From the NCBI GenBank assembly GCA_020025425.1, contig JAHHSD010000001.1, positions 61,517 through 125,516 of the forward strand: a stretch of 64,000 bases of DNA. The letters are read 5' to 3'. Under the pieces are notes generated by a model. It was given only the letters and a program-made list of their open reading frames with translations, had not been told where the DNA came from and ran no database searches. The position numbers and the translations under genes were made by a program. Source of the stretch: Oscillospiraceae bacterium. GTDB taxonomy: Bacteria > Bacillota > Clostridia > Oscillospirales > Oscillospiraceae. Shown piece by piece: positions 1 through 7,980 of this stretch; position 1 is the stretch's first letter; every line of letters starts with the position of its first letter.

Positions 1-656
1 TTGTCCGAGATATGCTTAACAACGGACATATCGTGGGTAATGAAGATGTAGGTCAGGTCAAATTCCTCCTGAAGATCCTGCATCAGGTTCAAAATCTGAG
101 CCTGAATCGATACATCCAGTGCGGAAACCGGCTCATCACAGACCAGCAGCTTGGGCTCCAGCGCCAGTGCTCTGGCTACGCCGACACGCTGACGGCGCCC
201 GCCGTCCAGTTCGTGCGGATAGCTGCCCGCCAGCCGCTGTGCAATTCCCACTGTGTCCATCAGCTTTCGCACCTGGTTGTAAGTCTCGGCCTTTGTGGGA
301 AATACTTTGTAGATCAGTAAGGGCTCGGCAATGATCTGCTCGATGGTCATTCTGGGATTCAATGAGGAGAACGGGTCCTGGAATACCATCTGCATCTCTC
401 TGCGCAGCGTTTTAAGCTGCTTCGCAGACACATGGGTGATGTCATTTCCCTCAAACAGAATTTTTCCTTCTGTACTCTCCAGCAGATGGATCACCGTGCG
501 GCCCAGTGTGGATTTGCCGCAGCCGGACTCACCCACAACGCCCAAGGTCTTGCCCTTTTCCAATTTGAAGCTCACATCATCCACTGCATGGAGTGTTCCT
601 TTGGGGGTGGTAAAATATTTTTTGAGGTGCTGGACCTCCAGGAGCGGCGTACTCAT
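1..656 (-). CDS. dppF: Dipeptide/oligopeptide ABC transporter ATP-binding subunit (DppF/OppF type), 3' end cut by window
   Basis: Second ATPase of the peptide importer; it hydrolyses ATP on the cytoplasmic face. The reading frame runs open from the ATG at 654-656 to the window edge (about 218 residues). Visible motifs are Walker A GESGCGKST, Q-loop QDPFSSLNPRMT, an ABC signature in the LDGGRRQRV form usual for DppF-like subunits, and Walker B LLVCDEPVSALD. The ATG overlaps the TGA of the upstream ATPase gene by four bases (ATGA), which indicates translational coupling. The C-terminal Opp/Dpp domain lies outside the window. It is the last visible gene of the sigma-54 operon that begins at ggt2. 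Confidence 0.93.
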   Translation of the reverse strand, partial: MSTPLLEVQHLKKYFTTPKGTLHAVDDVSFKLEKGKTLGVVGESGCGKSTLGRTVIHLLESTEGKILFEGNDITHVSAKQLKTLRREMQMVFQDPFSSLNPRMTIEQIIAEPLLIYKVFPTKAETYNQVRKLMDTVGIAQRLAGSYPHELDGGRRQRVGVARALALEPKLLVCDEPVSALDVSIQAQILNLMQDLQEEFDLTYIFITHDMSVVKHISD

Positions 657-1642
657 TGCTGTTCCTCCTTCTGGTCAAATAGCATGCAGCGGACAAAGTG
701 TCCGGGGGAAATCTCTCTCCCCTCGGGATGCTTTGCCTTGCAGGCGGCGCTGCACTGTGAGCAGCGCTCGGCAAAGTAGCATCCCTCCGGCAGCGCGGCA
801 GGGTTTGGCATCATACCGGGAATGGGCGTCAGCCGGTCCACATCCTTGTCCAGGCTGGGCAGGGAACCAAACAAACCCTTGGTATAGGGGTGGCAGGGAT
901 TCTCAAAAATATCCTCCAGACTCCCCTGTTCTACGACCTCGCCGGCATACACAATAGCCACTTTGTCACAGGTTTCAGCCACCACACCCAGGTCGTGGGT
1001 AATCAGAATCATAGCGGTTCCGACGCGTTCCTTCAGGTCCATCATCAAATTCAGCACCTGGGCCTGGATGGTCACATCCAAGGCGGTGGTCGGCTCGTCC
1101 GCAATCAGCAGCTCGGGATTGCAGGCCAAGGCCATGGCAATCACCACGCGCTGTTTCATGCCTCCGGAAAACTGGTGCGGGTAATCTGAAAAACGCTCAC
1201 CGGGAATTCCCACCGCCTCCAGCGCATCGACTGCCCGGCGGTTGGCCTCCAGGCGGCTGATTTTGTTGTGCAGACGGATTACCTCGACGATCTGCTCTCC
1301 CACTGTCATAACAGGATTCAGGCTGGTCATGGGGTCCTGGAAAATCATGCTGATTTTTTCTCCGCGCAGGTGACGGAGCTCTTTATCCGTCAGCCCCATG
1401 ACATCCTTCCCATCGACCAGGATCTCACCGGAAACAATTTTTCCGGGGGGATCGGGAACCAGCCGCAGCAGGCTGAGTGCCAGGGTGGTCTTTCCCGCAC
1501 CTGTCTCTCCCACCAGGCCCAGAGTTTCTCCTCTGTTCAGCGAAAGAGAAATATCGTTGACAGCACGGGTCACGGTATTTTCCACCGTATAGTGGACTGT
1601 CAGATTCTTGACCTCTAACAGCTTCGTTGTTTCCTTATCCAT
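653..1642 (-). CDS. dppD: Dipeptide/oligopeptide ABC transporter ATP-binding subunit (DppD/OppD type)
   Basis: First ATPase of the peptide importer, 329 residues. It shows Walker A GETGAGKTT, Q-loop QDPMTSLNPVMT, signature FSGGMKQRV and Walker B LLIADEPTTALD. The C-terminal Opp/Dpp extension holds the family's cysteine cluster (C-x-F-x-x-R-C then C-x3-C), which in some members binds an Fe-S cluster. I start it at the ATG at 1642, preceded by a GAGGTGGAG ribosome site; an in-frame GTG three codons earlier has no such site. It lies 10 bases downstream of dppC and overlaps dppF by four bases. Confidence 0.94.
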   Translation of the reverse strand: MDKETTKLLEVKNLTVHYTVENTVTRAVNDISLSLNRGETLGLVGETGAGKTTLALSLLRLVPDPPGKIVSGEILVDGKDVMGLTDKELRHLRGEKISMIFQDPMTSLNPVMTVGEQIVEVIRLHNKISRLEANRRAVDALEAVGIPGERFSDYPHQFSGGMKQRVVIAMALACNPELLIADEPTTALDVTIQAQVLNLMMDLKERVGTAMILITHDLGVVAETCDKVAIVYAGEVVEQGSLEDIFENPCHPYTKGLFGSLPSLDKDVDRLTPIPGMMPNPAALPEGCYFAERCSQCSAACKAKHPEGREISPGHFVRCMLFDQKEEQQ

Positions 1643-1652
1643 AGTCTCCACC

Positions 1653-2522
1653 TCAATGCTTCAGTCTGGGATCCATCGCGTCGCGCAGGCTGTCGCCGAA
1701 CAGGTTGATGCCATAAATGGTCATCATAATGGCAAGTCCGGGGAAGGTGATGATCCAGGGGTAATCACGGATGGCATTCCGGCCCACACTCAGCATAGCG
1801 CCCCACTCGGGAGTGGGCTGGGTCACGCCCAAGCCGATGAAGCTCAGGCTGGATGCGGACAGAATAGCCTTAGCCACGCTCATGGTCGCCTGCACAATGA
1901 TGGGAGCCATGCAGTTTGGCAGGATGTACCGGGTGATGATTCGGAAATCGCTGGCGCCGTTCGAGATAGCTGCCTCGATAAATTCCTGGTTCTTAACGGA
2001 CAACACCGCGCTGCGCACCACACGGGCATGGCCTGGGATTGAGCCTATGGCAATGGCCAGCACCAAATTATGAATGCTGGAGCCGAAGGCAGCCATGATG
2101 GCAATGGACAGCAGGATGCTGGGAATGGCCATCCACACGTCAATGAACCGCATAAGCACATTGTCCACCTTATCACCATAGTAGGCGGCCGCAGCACCAA
2201 TCACAGTACCTACGGACACGGACACGATAACAGCAGAGAAGCCGATCAGCAGGGAGATCCGGGCGCCGTAGAGGATGCGGACCAACAGATCACGGCCAGC
2301 ACCGTCTGTGCCGAAGGGGTGTGCCAGGCTGGGCGGCTGATTTCTTTCTCTCAGAACCTGAAAGTCATAGCCCTCGGGTCCGACCACACCGGCCAGCAGC
2401 GCACCGATGAAAATGAGACACAGCAGCGCCAGGCCAAACATGGCGGCCTTGTTGTGGCACAGTCGTTTCCACACGTCGCGCCACATGCTGGTCCGCTGAG
2501 TTTTCACAGTATCCTTGGGCAT
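1653..2522 (-). CDS. dppC: Dipeptide/oligopeptide ABC transporter permease (DppC type)
   Basis: Inner-membrane permease, 289 residues. It has an N-terminal transmembrane segment (about residues 27-50), the soluble insertion typical of DppC/OppC with the PFGTDGAGRDLL motif, and five further membrane segments. The EAA loop is seen as EAAISNGASDFRIITRYILPN, which contacts the ATPases. Its ATG lies one base after the dppB stop, with the ribosome site inside the end of dppB. Ligand type cannot be told from the permease alone; the gamma-glutamyltransferases in the same operon suggest peptides or gamma-glutamyl compounds. Confidence 0.93.
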   Translation of the reverse strand: MPKDTVKTQRTSMWRDVWKRLCHNKAAMFGLALLCLIFIGALLAGVVGPEGYDFQVLRERNQPPSLAHPFGTDGAGRDLLVRILYGARISLLIGFSAVIVSVSVGTVIGAAAAYYGDKVDNVLMRFIDVWMAIPSILLSIAIMAAFGSSIHNLVLAIAIGSIPGHARVVRSAVLSVKNQEFIEAAISNGASDFRIITRYILPNCMAPIIVQATMSVAKAILSASSLSFIGLGVTQPTPEWGAMLSVGRNAIRDYPWIITFPGLAIMMTIYGINLFGDSLRDAMDPRLKH

Positions 2523-2523
2523 A

Positions 2524-3504
2524 TTACGCGGCCTCCTTTGCAGCCATCTTGGGCATGGCTTTTACTTTCTTTCCGCCACCATACTGGGATTTGATTCTGG
2601 GGTCAATAAAGGCGTACAGCAGATCCACAGCCAGGTTGACCACGGCGTGGATCAGGGCCAGGAACAGCACGCAGCCCTGAACCATGGGCCAGTTGCGCAC
2701 GTTGATGCTGTCCACCAGCAGCATGCCCAGACCGGCAATGGAGAAGATGGACTCAGTCACCACGGCGCCGCACAGCATGCTTCCGAAGGAGTTGCCAATG
2801 ACGGTGACAATGGGGATCATGGCGTTTTTCAGTGCATGCTGGAACCGGATCTTATTCTCGGTCTGGCCCTTGGCCCGGGCGGTGCGGATATAATCCTGGC
2901 GGACCACCTCCAGCATGGTGGAACGGGTCATACGCATAATGTTGGCAGAGGACGAGGTTCCAATGGTAATAGCGGGCAGAATCCAGCAGGTCCAATGATC
3001 AAATCCTGACGGCGGCAGGATATTCAGCCACACCGAGAAAATCAGGATATTCAAAAGGCCCTGCCAGAAGTTCGGCATGGACACACCTACCATGGACACA
3101 GCCACCGCAATGTGATCGAATGTGGAGTATTGTTTGGTTGCCGAGATGATACCGCACAAGATACCCATTATAATCGACACAACAATACTGGCGCTGGCCA
3201 GTGCGATGGTACGGGGGAAACGGATGAAGATCTCCTCAGACACGGAGCGGCCGGTGGTATAGGAGGTACCGAAATCACCCTTTGTAACGATATTCTTGAT
3301 ATAGTCGAAGTACTGGACGAGGAACGGCCGGTGCAAGCCCAGCTCCTCCTCTTTCTGGATGATCTGTTCCTCCGTGGCGTCGTCTGGCAGCAGCATTTCC
3401 GCCGGGTTTCCCGGTGTAAAATGCAGCAGCGTGAAAATGATAAAGGTCACGCCCAGCAGCACCGGAATCAGCATCAGCAGACGTTTGGCAGCGTATTTTA
3501 GCAT
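2524..3504 (-). CDS. dppB: Dipeptide/oligopeptide ABC transporter permease (DppB type)
   Basis: Inner-membrane permease, 326 residues, partner of DppC. The N-terminus (MLKYAAKRLLMLIPVLLGVT) is the classic DppB first helix, followed by the conserved HFTPGNPAE segment, and the EAA loop reads QDYIRTARAKGQTENKIRFQ. The ATG has a GGAGGG ribosome site. A C-terminal basic tail rich in Lys, Ala and Gly (from about residue 305) is slightly longer than usual. It sits 87 bases downstream of the binding-protein gene; that gap holds a stable hairpin (3529-3574), so the permease genes may be expressed below the binding protein. Confidence 0.93.
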   Translation of the reverse strand: MLKYAAKRLLMLIPVLLGVTFIIFTLLHFTPGNPAEMLLPDDATEEQIIQKEEELGLHRPFLVQYFDYIKNIVTKGDFGTSYTTGRSVSEEIFIRFPRTIALASASIVVSIIMGILCGIISATKQYSTFDHIAVAVSMVGVSMPNFWQGLLNILIFSVWLNILPPSGFDHWTCWILPAITIGTSSSANIMRMTRSTMLEVVRQDYIRTARAKGQTENKIRFQHALKNAMIPIVTVIGNSFGSMLCGAVVTESIFSIAGLGMLLVDSINVRNWPMVQGCVLFLALIHAVVNLAVDLLYAFIDPRIKSQYGGGKKVKAMPKMAAKEAA

Positions 3505-3528
3505 AGTGACATTCCCTCCGATCCGCGT

Positions 3529-3574
3529 GTCCCGCTCCGCCGGGGGAGGTTGTAATTCTCCGACGGAGCAGGAC
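3529..3574 (-). promoter_or_regulatory. Intercistronic hairpin between binding-protein gene and dppB
   Basis: On the minus strand GTCCTGCTCCG (3574-3564) pairs with CGGAGCGGGAC (3539-3529), an 11-bp stem with one G-U pair and no U-run. Such stems after binding-protein genes commonly protect the upstream message from 3' decay; that role is inferred here. Confidence 0.6.
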
Positions 3575-3591
3575 CGCGCAGGTCACACAAA

Positions 3592-5139
3592 TTATTGATA
3601 GGCGCAGACGTAGGTCAGGTCGGGGGTATTTGCGGGGCTGTGGACATAGCCCTGCACGTTATTGCTCATGCCTGTCAGGATATCCGTGAACGCAATGGGA
3701 ATTGCGTAGTAGTTATTCACGATGTGATCCTGAACTTTCTTGTAGTCCTCCGCGCGGGTAGCATCATCATACTGGGCAGCGGCATCAGAAATCATTTTCT
3801 CCAGTTCCTCATCGCTGGAATTGATGATGCCATTGCGGGAAGCGGTGGAGAAGGTCGTACCAATTGCCTGATAGGAGTTGCCGGTGGTCGCAGTCTGGGA
3901 GGTAATGGTCACATTGGTGCCGCCGTCCGTCTTGCCTCTCTCGATATAGGTAGCCTTATCCAGCACCTGGATCTCACAATTGATACCGGCTTCCTTCCAC
4001 ATGTTCTGCACAATTTCAGCTGTAGCCTTAAAGTCGACATTGGTCTGGCAGCGGCCAGTCAGGGTGATACCATTGGGGTAACCGGCTTCGGCCAGCAGCT
4101 GCTTGGCCCGCTCCACGTCATAGGTATAGCCCTTCACGTTGGCATACTCCGCAATTGTGGGGGCCATGATGCTGTCAGCAGGTTTTCCATACTGCTCGTA
4201 GACGGCCTCGCACACCAGCTCCAGATCCAGGGCGCAGGCCATAGCCTCGCGGACCTTAGGATTGGCGGTCTCTTCCTTGCTCAGGTTCAGGCCCAGGAAG
4301 GTGGTGCGGTAACCGGGCTCGGCCATCATCTTCAGGCCAGAGGCGGTCTCGATGCGGGAAGCGTCGTTCGCAGAGATATCCAGTGCAATATCCGTGTTTC
4401 CGGTCTCCAGCTCAATGGCGCGGTTGGCAACTTCCTTGATGATCTTAAGCTCAATGGCATCGGAAGCACCGGGCTCACCCCAGAACTTGTCATTTCGCTT
4501 CAGCAGCAGGGAGGAACCGGCAGTCCAGTTATCCAGGACATAGGCGCCGGTGCCAATGGGTGCCAGGCCGGCCTGCTCGTCGCCCACCTCTTCGATGTAA
4601 CTCTTACAGACAACGCTGCTGTAAGCATGGGCCAGGAAGCTGTACACGGCGGCGAAGGGCTGCTTCAGAGCAACCACAACCGTGAATTCATCTTCAGCCT
4701 TGGTATTTTCTCCATCGAAATACTTATAGGTGGACTTCGTAGCAGACATCGTGCAGCAGCGCTGAATGGTGTACACAACATCTTCCGCAGTCATCTGCTG
4801 ACCATTGGAGAAGTAGGCGTCCTGACGCAGCTTAAACCGGATGTGGGTGTCATCGATTTTCTCCCACTCAGTGGCCAGATTGGGCTGGATCTCTCCATTC
4901 TCATCAATCTGAACCAGCGTATCATAGATCAGGAACTCGGTGATATAACCGTTCAGCATATTACAGGTCTGAGGATTCAAGTTCACGGGCTCACTGGAGA
5001 GCACCACCGTCAGCTTATCCTTCTTGGTCATCTGCTCAAAATCAACAGACTCGCTTCCGCTGGGCTTGCTCTTCGGGCCGCAGGCAGCCAGAGACAGGCA
5101 CATCGCAGCTGCCAAAAGCAGAGACATCATTCGTTTCAT
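3592..5139 (-). CDS. Peptide ABC transporter substrate-binding lipoprotein (SBP family 5)
   Basis: Extracellular binding lipoprotein of the adjacent Dpp system, 515 residues. A signal peptide ends in a lipobox LAAC with the lipidated Cys at residue 20, followed by a Ser/Lys-rich linker. The body is a family 5 solute-binding protein: an N-terminal LNPQTCNMLNGYITEFLIYDTL stretch, the YFSNGQQMTAEDVVYTIQR motif that defines the family, and the ALDLELV segment near residue 300. The ATG has an AAGGAGG site. It lies between ggt1 (33 bases upstream) and dppB. The exact ligand is not readable; dipeptides, oligopeptides or gamma-glutamyl peptides are all possible. Confidence 0.92.
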   Translation of the reverse strand: MKRMMSLLLAAAMCLSLAACGPKSKPSGSESVDFEQMTKKDKLTVVLSSEPVNLNPQTCNMLNGYITEFLIYDTLVQIDENGEIQPNLATEWEKIDDTHIRFKLRQDAYFSNGQQMTAEDVVYTIQRCCTMSATKSTYKYFDGENTKAEDEFTVVVALKQPFAAVYSFLAHAYSSVVCKSYIEEVGDEQAGLAPIGTGAYVLDNWTAGSSLLLKRNDKFWGEPGASDAIELKIIKEVANRAIELETGNTDIALDISANDASRIETASGLKMMAEPGYRTTFLGLNLSKEETANPKVREAMACALDLELVCEAVYEQYGKPADSIMAPTIAEYANVKGYTYDVERAKQLLAEAGYPNGITLTGRCQTNVDFKATAEIVQNMWKEAGINCEIQVLDKATYIERGKTDGGTNVTITSQTATTGNSYQAIGTTFSTASRNGIINSSDEELEKMISDAAAQYDDATRAEDYKKVQDHIVNNYYAIPIAFTDILTGMSNNVQGYVHSPANTPDLTYVCAYQ

Positions 5140-5172
5140 AGTATGATCCTCCTTGTAATTTTTATCTTTTTA

Positions 5173-6789
5173 TCAGTCTGGTACATTGAAACAGCCGCTT
5201 CCGACGGCAATTCCATCACGTCTGGGATCAGCCGCTCCAGTCATGTGCTGATCCTGCGGTGAAAAGACGATTCCCTGGACGCCGCCCACATAGCGGTCAT
5301 AGTCCTTTAATTTCTTTACCGGCTGGCCGTGATCCACCAGTGTCTGCACATTCTGGTCACTGATCCGGCCCTCATACTGAAAGAGATTTGGAACATCGTT
5401 GTAGCACCGCGGTTGGTCAATGGCCTGGACCAGATCCATCTTGAAATCAATCAGATTGGAAATGATCTGCACCATGGTAGAGATGATGCGGTTTCCGCCT
5501 GGAGTCCCGATGGCGGCAACGGGCCTGCCGTCCTTCAAAATAATGGTGGGACTCATGGAACTCAGCGGTTTTTTACCTCCCTCCACAGAATTTTTTTTGC
5601 CCTTTCCAAGGGTGAAACCCCGCATCTGACAATTTAATACAATTCCAGTGCCCTCCGGAACAACACCGGAGCCAAAAAAGGAGCTGATGGTCTGTGTAAT
5701 GGAGACCACATTGCCCTCACGATCCGCAATGGAGAAGTGGGTCGTGTCACTGGGCTCAAAGCGGAACGGATCGTCCGGCTCCGCAGGGGAAACCTGAAAA
5801 CGCTGGTAGCTCTCCGCTCTTGTCCTGGCATATTCCTGGGAGAGAATCCCCTTAAGCGGGATCTGAACAAACTTGGGATCGCCCATGTATTTCGCCCGGT
5901 CCGCAAAGGCCATCTTGAACACCTCGGACAGGAGGTGCAGATGCTCCGGACCATGGTACTCCATCTCTCCCACGGGGAACTGCTCCAGAATTTTCAGACA
6001 CTCCAAAATGTGTGTGCCTCCGGAGCTGGGAGGGGGAGAGGAGAGGATTTCATAGCCCCGATAGCTGCCCCGCAGGGGCACATCGTCCCGCACCTGGAAT
6101 CCGGCCAGATCCTCCGCCGCAAAATCTCCTCCGTGGGCATTGATACTGCGAATCACTGCCTGGCCGATTTCTCCGCGATAAAAGGCGTCCGGCCCCTCCT
6201 CAGAAATTTTTTCCATTGTCTTAGCCAGGTCAGGGTTCTTCAGCCGATCACCCGGTTGGTAATCCTTCAAATAGGGGTTGCCAGGCTCCTCAAACCGCTC
6301 CAGTTTTTTTCGGTTCTCCAATAAATCCCCGTAGAGGGCCTGGGAAATTACCACACCCTCCTTGGCCAGCTGAATGGCGGGAGCCATTACCTGCTGTCTG
6401 GTCAGCACGCCAAATTTCTTCTGGATGTGGCACAGGCCGGCAGCTTCACCGGGCACACAGATGGACTTTCCGCCCTCGCCCTTTTCTTCTCCGATCACCG
6501 ATCCGTCCTCATCCAGCTGCCACATATCCGGGTTGGCCGTCGCCGGGGCCACCTCTCGGAAATCCACAAATACGGCCTGCTCTGTTTTGGCGTGATAGGC
6601 AGTCATAAATCCGCCGCCGCCCAAACCGGAGGCATTGGGTTCGCATACGCCCAGCGCAAATCCAACCGCAGCGGCTGCATCAAAGGCGTTTCCTCCCTGT
6701 TCCAGGATCTTTGCGCCGATATGAGCCGCATCCGGGTGGGCAGCGGCCACCATGCCCCAGCAGCTGACGGCTGTTTTTTCTTCACTCAT
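5173..6789 (-). CDS. ggt: Gamma-glutamyltransferase family protein, cytoplasmic form (copy 1)
   Basis: Ntn-hydrolase of the GGT family, 538 residues, normal full length for an uncleaved proenzyme. The N-terminal part carries QGGNAFDAAAAVGFALGVCEP and GLGGGGFM; the self-cleavage site and nucleophile are the Thr of DTTHFS (T349), and the small-subunit substrate motif PLSSMSPTI is intact. There is no signal peptide: it starts MSEEKTAVSCWGMVAAA, so it should act in the cytoplasm, unlike the secreted classical GGTs. Its ATG overlaps the alr stop (ATGA). Known reactions of the family are hydrolysis or transfer of gamma-glutamyl groups; some relatives are acylases, so the substrate is open. Confidence 0.9.
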   Translation of the reverse strand: MSEEKTAVSCWGMVAAAHPDAAHIGAKILEQGGNAFDAAAAVGFALGVCEPNASGLGGGGFMTAYHAKTEQAVFVDFREVAPATANPDMWQLDEDGSVIGEEKGEGGKSICVPGEAAGLCHIQKKFGVLTRQQVMAPAIQLAKEGVVISQALYGDLLENRKKLERFEEPGNPYLKDYQPGDRLKNPDLAKTMEKISEEGPDAFYRGEIGQAVIRSINAHGGDFAAEDLAGFQVRDDVPLRGSYRGYEILSSPPPSSGGTHILECLKILEQFPVGEMEYHGPEHLHLLSEVFKMAFADRAKYMGDPKFVQIPLKGILSQEYARTRAESYQRFQVSPAEPDDPFRFEPSDTTHFSIADREGNVVSITQTISSFFGSGVVPEGTGIVLNCQMRGFTLGKGKKNSVEGGKKPLSSMSPTIILKDGRPVAAIGTPGGNRIISTMVQIISNLIDFKMDLVQAIDQPRCYNDVPNLFQYEGRISDQNVQTLVDHGQPVKKLKDYDRYVGGVQGIVFSPQDQHMTGAADPRRDGIAVGSGCFNVPD

Positions 6790-7958
6790 CGTGTCTGCCC
6801 TTCTTTCTCCTGTCCGTCAGGAAGCAAGGCATTGAGGATTTTGACCGGCTTGCCGTCCTTCAGATAGACCTTTGGTGTCCGGCGGGTAAATCGGCACAGC
6901 AGCTCATTTTTATTGGTCCCGCATTTGACTGCCGCCTCCGCAATGGTGACGGCGTTTTCCGCCTCATCGCCATACAGAATGACCTCATCCCCGCTGCACA
7001 CCCCAGGAATATCGGTGACGTCCACCATGCACTGGTCCATGCACAGCACACCGACCACCTTGGCCCGCTGCCCGCGGATGGTCACCTCTCCCACTTCGTA
7101 CATATTTCTGGGATATCCGTCCGCGTATCCCACAGGAATGGTGGCCAGACGCATATCTCTGGGGGCCTTATACTTATAATTGTAGCTGACCCCGTCACCC
7201 TTCTTCAGATCCTGTACATAGGCTACTCTGGTTACAAACCGGACCACCTGGTGGATATCCAAGTCGTTCTTACGGAAGGATTTCATGCCATACAGGATGG
7301 CACCCGGCCGGATCATATCCAGCCGGAATTCCGGGTAGTCAATGGCCGCAATGCTGTCGCAGATGTGTCTGTACCGGAAGTGACAGCCCGCCTCCTCCAG
7401 CTTCTTCACCGCAGTCTCCAGGGCCTGGAACTGGCGGTGGTTTTCCTCATCATTGGCCAGCGCAAAGTGGGAGAAAATTCCTTCGCAGTCCAAATTCGGC
7501 AGTTTTGCAATGCGCAGGATTGTCTGGATGCTCTCTTCACAGTCCGGGAATCCCAGACGATGGAAACCTGTATCGTACTTAATATGGATTTTGGGCTTCA
7601 TCCCCAGCTCGCCGCCCAGCTGATCCAAAAGCACCGCCTGTTCCTCTGTAAAAATACACTGGGTAATTCCCCGCTCCACTACATTGCGTAAATTCTCATT
7701 GGAGGTATATCCCATAATCAAAATAGGATAGTCCGGGTAAGCATTTCGCAGCTCCAGCGCTTCCGTCAGAGTAGCGACTGCCAGATAGTCTCCGCCATGC
7801 TCCATGATGGTTTTTGCACAGGTCACACTGCCATGTCCATAGGCATCCGCCTTGATGACTGCTGCAATGGCTACATCCGGGCCAACCCGGCGTCTTATCT
7901 GCTCAACATTATCCGCTAAACGATCCAAATTGACTTCAATATAGGTATCTCTCAGCAT
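6786..7958 (-). CDS. alr: Alanine racemase
   Basis: PLP enzyme interconverting L- and D-alanine, 390 residues. The PLP lysine is in AVIKADAYGHG (K36), the catalytic tyrosine motif is VSYNYKYKA, followed by IPVGYADGYPRN, and the LCMDQCMVDVT motif is present. I start it at the ATG at 7958, which has an AGAGGA site; the frame is open 33 codons further but that would run into the upstream ggt. It sits between two GGT genes in a sigma-54 operon with a peptide importer. This points to catabolic use of D- or L-alanine released from peptides, not to the housekeeping cell-wall role, though that is inference. Confidence 0.93.
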   Translation of the reverse strand: MLRDTYIEVNLDRLADNVEQIRRRVGPDVAIAAVIKADAYGHGSVTCAKTIMEHGGDYLAVATLTEALELRNAYPDYPILIMGYTSNENLRNVVERGITQCIFTEEQAVLLDQLGGELGMKPKIHIKYDTGFHRLGFPDCEESIQTILRIAKLPNLDCEGIFSHFALANDEENHRQFQALETAVKKLEEAGCHFRYRHICDSIAAIDYPEFRLDMIRPGAILYGMKSFRKNDLDIHQVVRFVTRVAYVQDLKKGDGVSYNYKYKAPRDMRLATIPVGYADGYPRNMYEVGEVTIRGQRAKVVGVLCMDQCMVDVTDIPGVCSGDEVILYGDEAENAVTIAEAAVKCGTNKNELLCRFTRRTPKVYLKDGKPVKILNALLPDGQEKEGQTR

Positions 7959-7980
7959 AATCCAAGCCGTCCTCTCTGTT

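Noticed and set aside
3595..5262. Long plus-strand frame opposite the peptide-binding lipoprotein gene
   Set aside because: No domain or ribosome site; the minus strand codes a typical family 5 binding protein.
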